From positions 1 through 24,315 of IMG/VR virus record IMGVR_UViG_3300022689_000069: DNA of 24,315 nt; one strand, written 5' to 3'. This stretch comes from a virus. Both the position numbers and the translations under genes were made by a program. Below, piece after piece: positions 8,335 through 14,483 of this stretch. Within the stretch, counting starts at the first letter, position 1. Each line of letters opens with the position of its first letter. The notes beneath the pieces are model-generated. The model searched no databases. It had not been told where the DNA came from and worked only from the letters and a program-made list of their open reading frames with translations.

Positions 8335-8578
8335 TTATTTGCTGTTCATATTTTTCCATTAATAAATCTACTTCTCCAAGTTTTTCAGATTGGTGCTCAC
8401 TGAAAGTGCCTGTTGTTTCACTGTTGCAAAAATACCAATACATCAACTTCATTTCCTCGTGCTTTTCTTTGAGTTGGAATTCTGCGTAAGACTCCATTAA
8501 TTTAATTATTGACTCATAGCTAATTAAACCATTTTCATTTTCTGTTCTATATTTTTTTAAAAATTCTTCAGCGTTCAT
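8324..8578 (-). CDS. Small conserved phage protein, 84 aa, upstream of terminase
   Basis: Acidic, helical protein (MNAEEFLKKYRTENENGLIS), with no signal or membrane segment. It overlaps the terminase start by 11 bases, which ties it to packaging by position only. It resembles small hypothetical proteins common in Bacteroidota phages; a small terminase role is possible but no DNA-binding motif is seen. Confidence 0.7.
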   Translation of the reverse strand: MNAEEFLKKYRTENENGLISYESIIKLMESYAEFQLKEKHEEMKLMYWYFCNSETTGTFSEHQSEKLGEVDLLMEKYEQQINEV

Positions 8579-8616
8579 CTTGTTTAGTTTTTGATTTTTT
8601 GTTGTAGTGTGTAATG

Positions 8617-8844
8617 CTACTTTACATCTTCTAATAAAGAATCTGTCCAGGCCTTTGCTTCATCAACTTTTTTACTTTGTTCTCTTATAGTGCTTTGAAA
8701 TACTTCCATTATTTTCTTTCTAACAGCATTATCAATACCCTCTTTTGTCATTACATCTACTAAAGCACTATAAGTTTCGTAGGTATCGTAACTTTCTAGC
8801 GTTTTAGAAATATGGTCAAGGCTTTTTTTCTGAATGTTCATCAT
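8617..8844 (-). CDS. Small hypothetical protein, 75 aa
   Basis: Starts at the first of two Met codons (MMNIQKKSL). Predicted all-helical and charged, with a lysine- and glutamate-rich C-terminal half. It lies 2 bases from the preceding gene in the same leftward operon. No family recognised. Confidence 0.6.
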   Translation of the reverse strand: MMNIQKKSLDHISKTLESYDTYETYSALVDVMTKEGIDNAVRKKIMEVFQSTIREQSKKVDEAKAWTDSLLEDVK

Positions 8845-8846
8845 TT

Positions 8847-9119
8847 TTATTCTTTTTTACGGTTATTCTTATATGTTCGCAAAATTGAATTATCATCCCA
8901 ACCTTCGCTAAATATAAATCTCTTTAACTCCCAGATGTCTTCATAACATCTATCAAGTAATTCATTCCTGTCTTTGAGTTGGGATTCTAAAACGTACTTA
9001 AAACCATACCCTGTAGCATTATCTTTGCTCCAGGTTACTTGTTTCAGGTCGTTGAAGTCATCTTCACTACTTGGATCATATCCAATGTCCAAGTAGATTT
9101 CTTTAGGGATGTTTTTCAT
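8847..9119 (-). CDS. Small hypothetical protein, 90 aa
   Basis: Acidic N-terminal half (YLDIGYDPSSEDDFNDLKQVTW) and a basic C-terminus (NNRKKE). The N-terminal pattern of a short beta strand, an acidic loop and VTW resembles small early proteins found in Bacteroidota prophages. Function unknown. Confidence 0.65.
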   Translation of the reverse strand: MKNIPKEIYLDIGYDPSSEDDFNDLKQVTWSKDNATGYGFKYVLESQLKDRNELLDRCYEDIWELKRFIFSEGWDDNSILRTYKNNRKKE

Positions 9120-9140
9120 GTTTATAGCTTTAGTATTTTG

Positions 9141-9380
9141 TTATAGGGCATTTAATTCAATCTCTATTTGTGACCAGTAAGCCCACCGCCCATCATTTAA
9201 AGTGTAACAACTATGTTCTTCAAGCATTATCTTACACATTTCTAAAGCACGTTCTTTAGCGTGTTCCCACATTGCATCCGAATTTACATTGCATCCAAGT
9301 TTTCCAAGCGGTTGATAAAATGTGTTAATCAATTCTTTTGCCTTCGCACGGCATTCTGGTTTTAATTGTGTTGGTGTCAT
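9141..9380 (-). CDS. Small conserved phage protein, 79 aa
   Basis: The pattern AKELI..F near the N-terminus, a central AKERALEMCKIML and a C-terminal WAYWSQIEIELNAL is one I associate with a widespread small protein of Bacteroidota phages of unknown role. Soluble, mostly helical, with three Cys. No enzyme motif. Confidence 0.65.
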   Translation of the reverse strand: MTPTQLKPECRAKAKELINTFYQPLGKLGCNVNSDAMWEHAKERALEMCKIMLEEHSCYTLNDGRWAYWSQIEIELNAL

Positions 9381-9395
9381 AATATTTAAGTAAAG

Positions 9396-9593
9396 TTATT
9401 TCTCTTTAAAATTTGTATATATATCTTCCGGCAATTCGCTGTCATTCGGATCTATAGAAGTGCGTTGCCTTTTTGGCCTCTGGTATTCTTTAGCATTTAA
9501 ATACATAGCAATTTTGTCCTTTGGCAATAAGGCATCGAAATAGCTTTCAAGATCCTTTTCCATATAATCTATAAATTCATCTAGTCTATCCAT
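9396..9593 (-). CDS. Candidate terminase small subunit piece, 65 aa
   Basis: The start was set at ATG 9593 because it forms an ATGGATAG overlap with the stop of the gene before; longer starts would overlap that gene by about 100 bases. The sequence has a helix with DEFIDYMEKDLESYF, then LLPKDKIAMYLNAKEYQRPKRQRT. The motif of PKD/PKE, a helix and a basic PK.QRT resembles the C-terminal part of small terminase subunits in related phages. It has no HTH of its own. A free-standing LuxR-type HTH is encoded two genes upstream, so a split small terminase is conceivable. Weak call. Confidence 0.4.
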   Translation of the reverse strand: MDRLDEFIDYMEKDLESYFDALLPKDKIAMYLNAKEYQRPKRQRTSIDPNDSELPEDIYTNFKEK

Positions 9594-9897
9594 TTTTTCT
9601 TTGTTTAAGCCATTCGTTAAACCAATGTTCTGATCCGTAAGCATGTGACGGTAACTTATTATGTAAATAATTACTAAATTCAATCATATCATCCTTTGTA
9701 AACTCTTTTATCTGTAGTTCTTTGATGTAGCCGTTAGATTCCCAAAAAATAATCATTTTATTGCTGTCTGGTATTCTTGTAATATGATTTAGTCCTTCTG
9801 AAATATACGGTATATCTATTTCTTTTGTATTAAAATAATCAAACCTTATCCCATCTCTTAAAAATGGATGTTTATTAGTTGTTATGTACTTTTTCAT
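9586..9897 (-). CDS. Hypothetical protein, 103 aa
   Basis: Mixed alpha/beta, basic N-terminus (MKKYITTNKHPFLRDG), and an aromatic C-terminal part with HWFNEWLKQRKNG. It lies between the HTH gene and the small terminase candidate, with an 8-base overlap downstream. No family recognised. Confidence 0.6.
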   Translation of the reverse strand: MKKYITTNKHPFLRDGIRFDYFNTKEIDIPYISEGLNHITRIPDSNKMIIFWESNGYIKELQIKEFTKDDMIEFSNYLHNKLPSHAYGSEHWFNEWLKQRKNG

Positions 9898-9918
9898 TTG
9901 ATTAATTCTTTAAATAGT

Positions 9919-10068
9919 TTAAAATCCATTTTTTGCTTTTTCCGCAATGTTTTTACGGTGTTTATGAACGGTGTGCCTAGAAATGAAGAGGCGCTCCGCT
10001 ATTTGATTTGAGTCCAAACCTAGTATTGTAAGGTTCCTAATTTTCTTTTCCTGCTCTGTTAGATACAT
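9919..10068 (-). CDS. LuxR/GerE-type helix-turn-helix protein, 49 aa
   Basis: A short open frame from ATG 10068 to TAA 9919-9921. Nearly the whole protein is a GerE-type four-helix DNA-binding domain: LTEQEKKIRNL, then GLDSNQIAERLFISRHTVHK with the pattern of the recognition helix, then HRKNIAEKA. No receiver or ligand-binding domain is attached. It overlaps the 3-prime end of the nuclease gene by 32 bases. It could be a transcription regulator of the phage or a DNA-binding component of the packaging system. Confidence 0.8.
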   Translation of the reverse strand: MYLTEQEKKIRNLTILGLDSNQIAERLFISRHTVHKHRKNIAEKAKNGF

Positions 10069-10411
10069 AATGTTCGTGCATAGCTCTAAAATCTTCTAAG
10101 GTCATTATTATATAATCATCTTCTTTAACCATGTTCTTATTAGCTCTTTTGGTCCTGCCCCAGGCAATGATATTAATGGCCTTACTATTGTAAGCTTCCA
10201 TTCTCTTAAATACCTGGAGGTCTGGAAGCTGGCGTGTTAGCTTACATTGCACCTGGAAAGGCTCAGTGTTGCAAAGGTCAATCCCTGCATTATCTTTGGC
10301 CCTGCTTTCAAGCCTGGAGGTAATGACATCTTTGTCAAGCATGTATTCAAATTCCTTTGCTATGTAAAGCTCATACCTGTGGCCCGCTGTTCTATTTCTC
10401 TTCATGTCCAA
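10037..10411 (-). CDS. PD-(D/E)XK-like nuclease, possibly a Holliday-junction resolvase-like protein, 124 aa
   Basis: Small basic protein with GHRYELYIAKEFEYML (Glu14 in the helix), SRLESRAKDNAGIDL (Asp45) and FQVQCKL (Gln55 and Lys57). The spacing Asp, ten residues, Gln-X-Lys matches the PD-(D/E)XK core as in archaeal-type resolvases, with Gln in the place of the usual Glu. A role in recombination, replication intermediate resolution or packaging junction cleavage follows from the fold, not from direct evidence. The gene starts 20 bases inside the preceding small gene. Confidence 0.6.
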   Translation of the reverse strand: MDMKRNRTAGHRYELYIAKEFEYMLDKDVITSRLESRAKDNAGIDLCNTEPFQVQCKLTRQLPDLQVFKRMEAYNSKAINIIAWGRTKRANKNMVKEDDYIIMTLEDFRAMHEHYVSNRAGKEN

Positions 10412-10547
10412 AATGTAATTCGTTGTGGCTGTCTTTGTAGATTATTGCCAGTTCTAATCCTAACAGGCCGTAATGGTAAAACTTATTGAGTCTTTCTGTA
10501 GGTCCCTCTCTAACAATAAATACACTCCTTTTAGCGCTATTTTCCAT
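10392..10547 (-). CDS. Small hypothetical protein, 51 aa
   Basis: The frame is open further upstream, but that part lies wholly inside the next gene in another frame and reads as low-complexity basic sequence. The start at ATG 10547 gives an 11-base overlap with the upstream stop. The product (MENSAKRSVFIVREGPTERL) has short beta strands and an acidic end. No family recognised. Confidence 0.5.
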   Translation of the reverse strand: MENSAKRSVFIVREGPTERLNKFYHYGLLGLELAIIYKDSHNELHFGHEEK

Positions 10548-10992
10548 GTGCTTTAATAATTCTTTGTTGCTTAATCTTATTGACTTCGCTTGCAATTGTT
10601 GTCTCCTCTGAAAGTCTGCCGGGTGTCCCGATGGCTTCTGCTCTTCTTTGTCGCTCTCTCTCTGGAATGATCTTCTGTTCCAGAAAGCTTGCAAATTTTT
10701 CTTGTAGCTGATCAATGCCGGGTTTTCCGTAAAACTTTCCAAGTTCTCCTTTAGCGCATTTATGAAGGAAAGAAATAATTGTTTGAGGTGTTTCATAGTT
10801 TCTTGATTCTATTAAAAGTTCAGTAAGGATTTCAATTCTGTTTTTCTCCAGGTCGTGACCAAGAGAGTAGAAGAGTTTGGCAACATGCTTTTCAATAAGT
10901 TTAAATAGCTGGTTTTGCTCTTCTGCTTTGTATGCTACTAAGGCTTGATTGTTGATGCAATCAGAAGCCGTAATAGTTCCGGGCTTCGTCAT
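10537..10992 (-). CDS. Replication-region protein, DUF6633-like, 151 aa
   Basis: Helical protein. The C-terminal half has TIISFLHKCAKGELGKFYGK followed by a helix ending FLEQK, the arrangement I associate with DUF6633-like proteins in Bacteroidota phages. The start at ATG 10992 (MTKPGTITASDC) was preferred over an upstream ATG at 11034, which would extend the overlap with the preceding gene to 74 bases. It probably works with the protein encoded just upstream in early DNA metabolism. Family call from memory of the pattern only. Confidence 0.55.
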   Translation of the reverse strand: MTKPGTITASDCINNQALVAYKAEEQNQLFKLIEKHVAKLFYSLGHDLEKNRIEILTELLIESRNYETPQTIISFLHKCAKGELGKFYGKPGIDQLQEKFASFLEQKIIPERERQRRAEAIGTPGRLSEETTIASEVNKIKQQRIIKAHGK

Positions 10993-11416
10993 TTTTGCTA
11001 GTCCCGTTTCGCTTAATTTCTGCAATGATTTCATTTAGTTTGCTGTTTATTACTTTCAATGATTGTGATTTATACCATTCCGGCAAATTACTCATAATGA
11101 CTTTAAACAAAGATGTTACATTTGTTACATCCGTTATCTTGTCCAATTTAGTGATAATTTGCTTTAAGTGCGATATTTCCACTGCTCCAAATCCAACCGG
11201 GTTAAACCCATTGTTTTCGGTCCACGTGTCCCAGAAGATTTGTTTCATTTCCTGAAGGCGTGGATCTGATTTACCTTTCTTTAATGAGGCTTTCTTTTTA
11301 GGCTTTAAGGCTTCAATGATAGCGTTCGATGCAAGGTAAGTGATACTTGCTCCTGTCTCATTGTGCCTATGCTGTAGGGCCTCGTATCCCTGTTTATTTA
11401 TTCTTATTACTGGCAT
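10961..11416 (-). CDS. Replication-associated protein candidate, 151 aa
   Basis: The N-terminal 45 residues (MPVIRINKQGYEAL...) look like a small ribbon-helix-helix type DNA-binding unit, followed by a basic linker (PKKKASLKKGKSD). The C-terminal half has FWDTWTENNGFNPVGFGAVE and a long helix, a pattern seen after initiator-like domains in Bacteroidota phage replication proteins. It overlaps the methyltransferase end by 23 bases. No helicase or primase motif is present, so it would need host replication proteins. Confidence 0.45.
   Translation of the reverse strand: MPVIRINKQGYEALQHRHNETGASITYLASNAIIEALKPKKKASLKKGKSDPRLQEMKQIFWDTWTENNGFNPVGFGAVEISHLKQIITKLDKITDVTNVTSLFKVIMSNLPEWYKSQSLKVINSKLNEIIAEIKRNGTSKNDEARNYYGF
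11114..11130. repeat. 17-bp repeat, copy inside the replication-associated gene
   Basis: TGTTACATTTGTTACAT, itself a 9-bp-period duplication of TGTTACAT, is identical to 12102-12118 at the start of the methyltransferase gene. It encodes VTNVT in both proteins, so it may be coincidence of coding or a protein-binding site. Confidence 0.6.
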
Positions 11417-12125
11417 GTGTGAAAATATCTAATTGATTTACATTTGATTTAGTTATTATGTTTCGGGCGCAGTTAAGGATCATTAAACCAGTGTCAGGAT
11501 TTACGCAGTTCCTGAATATCTGGCCTGGAGAATGATTACCATTTATATAAACTTTTTTATCCAGCGGTTTAAATCCGTATTTCTTAGCCAAATAAATATC
11601 ATTATCTTCTTTTATAAATGTCTTTAGTTTTTTGCCTGATTTCTTTGAATTATGGCTAATCATATTCATTGTCTTTGGAGGGTTTCTTTTGTCAGTTGTG
11701 GTTATCTTAAAATTACACCAAAACAAATGCCTGTTATGCTGTTGTGCTGGTATCAGTGGCTTATAGTAAGGAATAACATTCTCAACGCAATACTTACCAT
11801 CAAACCAGGCATCTAGTAATATGATCTCTTGGTATAGCTTCATATCAGCATACCTAACAAACCCAAAGTTTTTATTAATCCTACTATGCGTTGGACACGG
11901 TGGCGAAGACCATATAAAATCAAACTCTTTATAATGATCCAATAAATACTGATGCGCATCACCTACAATAACTTTATCATCAGGAAAGTAATTCTGGTAA
12001 ATAGCTGCTATTTGTGAATCAAGTTCTACGGCTGTGACCTCTACATCTTGCCAAAGCTTTCTATTTCCTCCGATTCCTGCATATAAGTTTAATACTTTCA
12101 TTGTTACATTTGTTACATTAAACAT
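11394..12125 (-). CDS. Orphan DNA C5-cytosine methyltransferase, 243 aa
   Basis: Transfers a methyl group from S-adenosylmethionine to C5 of cytosine in DNA. Visible motifs are motif I VLNLYAGIGG (11-20), motif IV SSPPCPTHSR with the catalytic Cys at 77, motif VI ENV (115-117), a motif VIII-like QHNRHLFW (129-136) and a motif IX/X-like GQIFRNCVNPDTG (201-213), in canonical order. At 243 residues it is short, with a target recognition region of only about 55 residues. No restriction enzyme gene is adjacent, so it probably protects phage DNA against host restriction or marks it. ATG 12101 (MKVLNLYAG) is an alternative start. It has its own upstream promoter and hairpin leader. Confidence 0.9.
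   Translation of the reverse strand: MFNVTNVTMKVLNLYAGIGGNRKLWQDVEVTAVELDSQIAAIYQNYFPDDKVIVGDAHQYLLDHYKEFDFIWSSPPCPTHSRINKNFGFVRYADMKLYQEIILLDAWFDGKYCVENVIPYYKPLIPAQQHNRHLFWCNFKITTTDKRNPPKTMNMISHNSKKSGKKLKTFIKEDNDIYLAKKYGFKPLDKKVYINGNHSPGQIFRNCVNPDTGLMILNCARNIITKSNVNQLDIFTHASNKNK
12102..12118. repeat. 17-bp repeat, copy at the methyltransferase start
   Basis: Identical to 11114-11130. It covers codons 3-8 of the methyltransferase and ends one base before the alternative start at 12101, a position where a bound protein could affect expression. Confidence 0.6.
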
Positions 12126-12126
12126 C

Positions 12127-12163
12127 TTTAAAAAAGGAGGTTACTAATACTTTCACCTCCTTT
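12127..12163 (-). terminator. Hairpin with T tract in the methyltransferase leader (terminator or attenuator)
   Basis: On the minus strand AAAGGAGGT (12163-12155) pairs perfectly with ACCTCCTTT (12141-12133), followed directly by a total run of six T. The first arm continues as AAAGGAGGTGA, a perfect Shine-Dalgarno sequence, so the stem also hides a ribosome site. The hairpin ends eight bases before the methyltransferase ATG. Confidence 0.75.
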
Positions 12164-12169
12164 ATCCAT
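12128..12169 (-). other. Possible 13-codon leader ORF before the methyltransferase
   Basis: ATG at 12169 opens MDKGGESISNLLF and stops at TAA 12130-12128, two bases before the methyltransferase ATG. It spans the whole hairpin and begins where transcription from the promoter at 12173-12205 would start. Translation of it would disrupt the stem. It may be chance. Confidence 0.3.
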
Positions 12170-12172
12170 CGC

Positions 12173-12205
12173 TAAACTTATTCTTTTTTCTGTTTAAACA
12201 TACAA
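12173..12205 (-). promoter_or_regulatory. Bacteroidota-type promoter for the methyltransferase
   Basis: Read on the minus strand: TTG (12205-12203), 22 bases, TAAGTTTA (12180-12173). The TAnnTTTA form is the same as at 516-523 and 14453-14460. Transcription would begin within a few bases of the leader ATG at 12169. Confidence 0.5.
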
Positions 12206-12290
12206 GGGCTATTATCAAGTAAGGTATGGAAAGCCTTAAATGATTTGAGTTACCAGTAAACAGTCAATTACAATAATACCCTTCTATCAA

Positions 12291-12494
12291 TTATTGCTGA
12301 ACCCTGTTATCTTTATGATCCAATGTTCCCCTCTTACTTTTTGACCTGGTTGCAGCCCTTGATGACATTGCCAGGATTTCCGGATTCAAAGATCTGGATT
12401 TGTTATAGATTTCTTTTTGGCGGCTTAACTCATTCCGCAAGGAAAAGAAAACGTTTTCAATATAACCTTTAAAATTTGTGTTTGTGAAATTCAC
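12291..12494 (-). CDS. Small hypothetical protein, 67 aa, GTG start
   Basis: GTG at 12494 is the only start after an in-frame TAA just upstream. The N-terminal half is helical; the C-terminal half is Ser/Arg/Lys-rich (SSRAATRSKSKRG) and looks disordered, as in small nucleic-acid-binding proteins. It stands alone between two gaps and next to a strong terminator on the other strand, so it may not be a real gene. Confidence 0.4.
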   Translation of the reverse strand: MNFTNTNFKGYIENVFFSLRNELSRQKEIYNKSRSLNPEILAMSSRAATRSKSKRGTLDHKDNRVQQ

Positions 12495-12519
12495 GACTTA
12501 TATTTGAATTGTTCACGAC
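12490..12519. repeat. Two direct repeats of TTCACGAC, two helical turns apart
   Basis: TTCACGAC occurs at 12490-12497 and 12512-12519, 22 bases start to start, so both face the same side of the helix. They lie immediately upstream of and over the GTG start at 12494, the position of an operator. Confidence 0.45.
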
Positions 12520-12542
12520 ATAAATAAAAGAATTTTATCTTT

Positions 12543-12571
12543 CCCTGTCAAGCCTTTGGCAGGGTTTTTTT
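12543..12571 (+). terminator. Strong intrinsic terminator on the plus strand
   Basis: CCCTGTCAA (12543-12551) pairs with TTGGCAGGG (12556-12564) through one G-T wobble, with a GCCT loop, followed by seven T (12565-12571). On the minus strand the tract is A before the stem, so it terminates rightward transcription. No rightward gene lies upstream of it in this region. Confidence 0.75.
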
Positions 12572-12815
12572 ATTCAGTCTCAAAATTTAAACCTGTAAAA
12601 GTTTTAACCGCTTGTAATTCCCTTTCCAGGAAATAGACTTTCAAGTACTCCTCATTAGTACTAAGTTTCATATATAGAGTGCTCCTGTCTATTTTCATGA
12701 AGTCGGCAAGGTCCTGGAGGGTTTTACCCATGTAGTGCAATTCCCTTTTAATCTTTTCTGCCTCCTCCTTATTGGTGACATAAAACCTATTTTCGTGATA
12801 TTTTATTAGCTTCAT
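12570..12815 (-). CDS. Small helix-turn-helix protein, 81 aa
   Basis: The centre reads GKTLQDLADFMKIDRSTLYMKL, with the spacing of an XRE/Cro-like or Fis-like HTH (helix, LADFMKID turn, recognition helix RSTLYMKL). The C-terminal helix may dimerise. It is a candidate repressor for the divergent promoter at 14453-14504. The start overlaps the upstream stop (ATGA). Its stop lies against the plus-strand terminator. Confidence 0.65.
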   Translation of the reverse strand: MKLIKYHENRFYVTNKEEAEKIKRELHYMGKTLQDLADFMKIDRSTLYMKLSTNEEYLKVYFLERELQAVKTFTGLNFETE

Positions 12816-13162
12816 TTTGTAAGTTCTTTTCCTGTTAATGCGAAATATAAATTCTGTAATTGATGTACGTATTTAAATTGCGTCAGTAAATTAAATCTTT
12901 CATCTCCTACTATGAGTTCAATTTCAAAAAAGTCTTTTAATAAATAAATCCACATGCAATCAAATTCATAATGAATATCATTTAATTCTTGAATAGTTTT
13001 TTCTTCAAACCCAAAATCTAAAAGCCATTGTTCTGTTAATGGGATGGGTTTAATTCCATTCATGAACTCGTTTTCAAAAGCAAGTGCATACCTGATATCT
13101 ATTCTATCTAGTTTTCCATCGTATAAGATGTAATTCCCTATCCTAAAGTCTTTCGAAGTCAT
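12812..13162 (-). CDS. Conserved Bacteroidota phage protein, 116 aa
   Basis: Starts with SKDFRIGNYILYDGKLDRID, then IKPIPLTEQWLLDFGFEE, then the C-terminal YVHQLQNLYFALTGKEL. This three-block pattern is one I know from a widespread but uncharacterised family in Bacteroidota phages and prophages. The beta-rich N-terminus and the conserved VHQLQNLYFALTG end suggest a fixed fold. Coupled on both sides by ATGA overlaps. Confidence 0.75.
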   Translation of the reverse strand: MTSKDFRIGNYILYDGKLDRIDIRYALAFENEFMNGIKPIPLTEQWLLDFGFEEKTIQELNDIHYEFDCMWIYLLKDFFEIELIVGDERFNLLTQFKYVHQLQNLYFALTGKELTK

Positions 13163-13587
13163 ATCTTCACGTTTATAGTGTCCTTTCTATAATTCTTTAT
13201 AGAAACTTTTGGAACTTCAGTAGGCTCCCCAGTCACAAGGTTAACAATGAATAGCGGAGCCTCTGACTTTTGCGCTAACTTCAATTGATCATCAATGCTT
13301 TTCAAATGGTCCGCTATTTCCTTTCTGTAATCAAAGGAATTTAGATCCAGTATTGCCCCGCCGTTGGTATAATCCATGTCCGGGTAAGATTCTTTTTCCT
13401 GGTCCCATACCATTTTAGCTTCTTTCTCAGCCTCAACTGTTAATTTCTCAGCAAAGAATTTAAGCTTTTTTGCAAATCTAAGAGAGTCTAAAGCGCTGAC
13501 ATTTTCCATTTGCTTTTTCACTGTATCTATTGCCATAGCTTCGAGCTGGCCTTTAGATAGTTTTTCTTTAAATACTTCTATTTTCAT
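13159..13587 (-). CDS. Hypothetical early protein, 142 aa
   Basis: Helical, charged protein with a coiled N-terminal two thirds (ALDSLRFAKKLKFFAEKLTVEAEKEAK) and a beta-like C-terminus ending with basic residues (VSIKNYRKDTINVKI). This layout resembles short conserved proteins near recombination or replication genes in Bacteroidota prophages. Function unknown. Coupled by ATGA overlaps to both neighbours. Confidence 0.6.
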   Translation of the reverse strand: MKIEVFKEKLSKGQLEAMAIDTVKKQMENVSALDSLRFAKKLKFFAEKLTVEAEKEAKMVWDQEKESYPDMDYTNGGAILDLNSFDYRKEIADHLKSIDDQLKLAQKSEAPLFIVNLVTGEPTEVPKVSIKNYRKDTINVKI

Positions 13588-13958
13588 AATAATTCCGGGT
13601 TTTCGTAAATGTTTCCTATTATTTCAATTTCATCCATATGACATATAGGTTTATTTCCATCTGTTATACAATAACCAAATAATGTTTCATCGAAAACAAT
13701 TTCACCAATTGTATTGTCGATATTTTCCTTTGGGTGAAATGGGCTAAATTCAATGCCATTTACTATATCCCCCTCATAGATGTCTTTCTTGTTTTTGTCT
13801 TTTAAGCCAGTATATTGCATTATAACAGCTCTAAGTCTTTCTTTTATTGATTCGGCTTTAAGACTTGGGACATCATAATATATGTTTTGAAATTCCTTTC
13901 TTGTGTCAGGATAATACATGACCTCATCAAAATACATTCTAAATTTTACCTCCCTCAT
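13584..13958 (-). CDS. YopX family protein, 124 aa
   Basis: Contains the signature order of the family: MREVKFRMY at the N-terminus, MQYTGLKDKNKKDIYEGDIV in the middle, then a GEIVFDE strand and the C-terminal EIIGNIYENPELL. The family is common in phages and prophages; its role is not established. The length is typical. Confidence 0.9.
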   Translation of the reverse strand: MREVKFRMYFDEVMYYPDTRKEFQNIYYDVPSLKAESIKERLRAVIMQYTGLKDKNKKDIYEGDIVNGIEFSPFHPKENIDNTIGEIVFDETLFGYCITDGNKPICHMDEIEIIGNIYENPELL

Positions 13959-13960
13959 AA

Positions 13961-14422
13961 TTAAAAAGGTAATTTGTTGTCGGGATGAATGGGGCCTGTA
14001 GGTTCTTTCATGTTGTCGGTAACGCCAAACTGTATATAATCAAAAAAGATTTCTGCCGCTTCAATAACTCTTTCAGGAGTTCCGTTATTTGTCTGAGCCA
14101 GTAATTCACAAGCTGCCTTAATAGCAACACTCCTGTTTATCTCTATTTTATCATCGCTTGATAAACTTTTTTCACTTTTTTTCCCTGGCTCATACGGTTC
14201 TTTATACCTCTGCAAAATTGCATAATCCCCAGCTTTTTCACTGTATTTCATTTCCTTAATAGAGAACTCAGCAGGCTGCCCTACAATAAAAAGGTTATTG
14301 TCAGGAGTGCGAAAAATGCCCTTGCTGCCATCTGTGAAGTTAATCCAATAGGCTTTGTTCCCGTGATCATCTGGCTGGCCAAACTCCGAAACGTCTTTTA
14401 CTACTTTTTGTACTTTTTCCAT
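13961..14422 (-). CDS. SSB-like single-stranded DNA-binding protein candidate, 153 aa
   Basis: First gene of the leftward operon. The N-terminal half is beta-rich with repeated aromatics (KAYWINFTDGSKGIF, NNLFIVGQPAEFSI, YAILQRY), as expected of an OB fold. A flexible Lys/Ser linker follows, then a helical region, then a C-terminal tip PDNKLPF, which resembles the DDDIPF tip by which bacterial SSBs recruit partner proteins. Being first in the operon fits an early, abundant DNA-coating protein. The fold is inferred from pattern only. Confidence 0.5.
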   Translation of the reverse strand: MEKVQKVVKDVSEFGQPDDHGNKAYWINFTDGSKGIFRTPDNNLFIVGQPAEFSIKEMKYSEKAGDYAILQRYKEPYEPGKKSEKSLSSDDKIEINRSVAIKAACELLAQTNNGTPERVIEAAEIFFDYIQFGVTDNMKEPTGPIHPDNKLPF

Positions 14423-14452
14423 AATTTGTTTATTTGTTTTAAATAGAATGGT

Positions 14453-14483
14453 TAAAGATACTAAACGTTATGATGTTTGCAAA
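14453..14483 (-). promoter_or_regulatory. Leftward early promoter
   Basis: Minus-strand TTTG (14483-14480), 19 bases, TATCTTTA (14460-14453): a near-consensus Bacteroidota sigma-type promoter. It drives the operon that begins at 14422. Confidence 0.65.

Larger units (their letters stand above)
12126..12290. other. Intergenic control stretch upstream of the methyltransferase
   Basis: A 165-bp gap with no convincing gene on either strand. It holds a promoter, a hairpin and a tiny leader frame for the methyltransferase; the part from 12206 to 12290 shows nothing I can identify. Confidence 0.6.

Noticed and set aside
9594-9683. Longer start for the small terminase candidate
   Set aside because: The added residues overlap the previous gene by about 100 bases and look like a shadow; the ATG at 9593 forms a normal stop-start overlap.
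10548-10796. Upstream extension of the 51-residue gene to 134 residues
   Set aside because: It would lie inside another convincing gene in a different frame and reads as basic, disordered sequence; the ATG at 10547 fits the usual short overlap.
12155-12163. Fragment of host 16S rRNA end at the methyltransferase leader (TCACCTCCTTT on the plus strand)
   Set aside because: Only about eleven bases match and they are fully explained as the arm of a hairpin containing a Shine-Dalgarno sequence.
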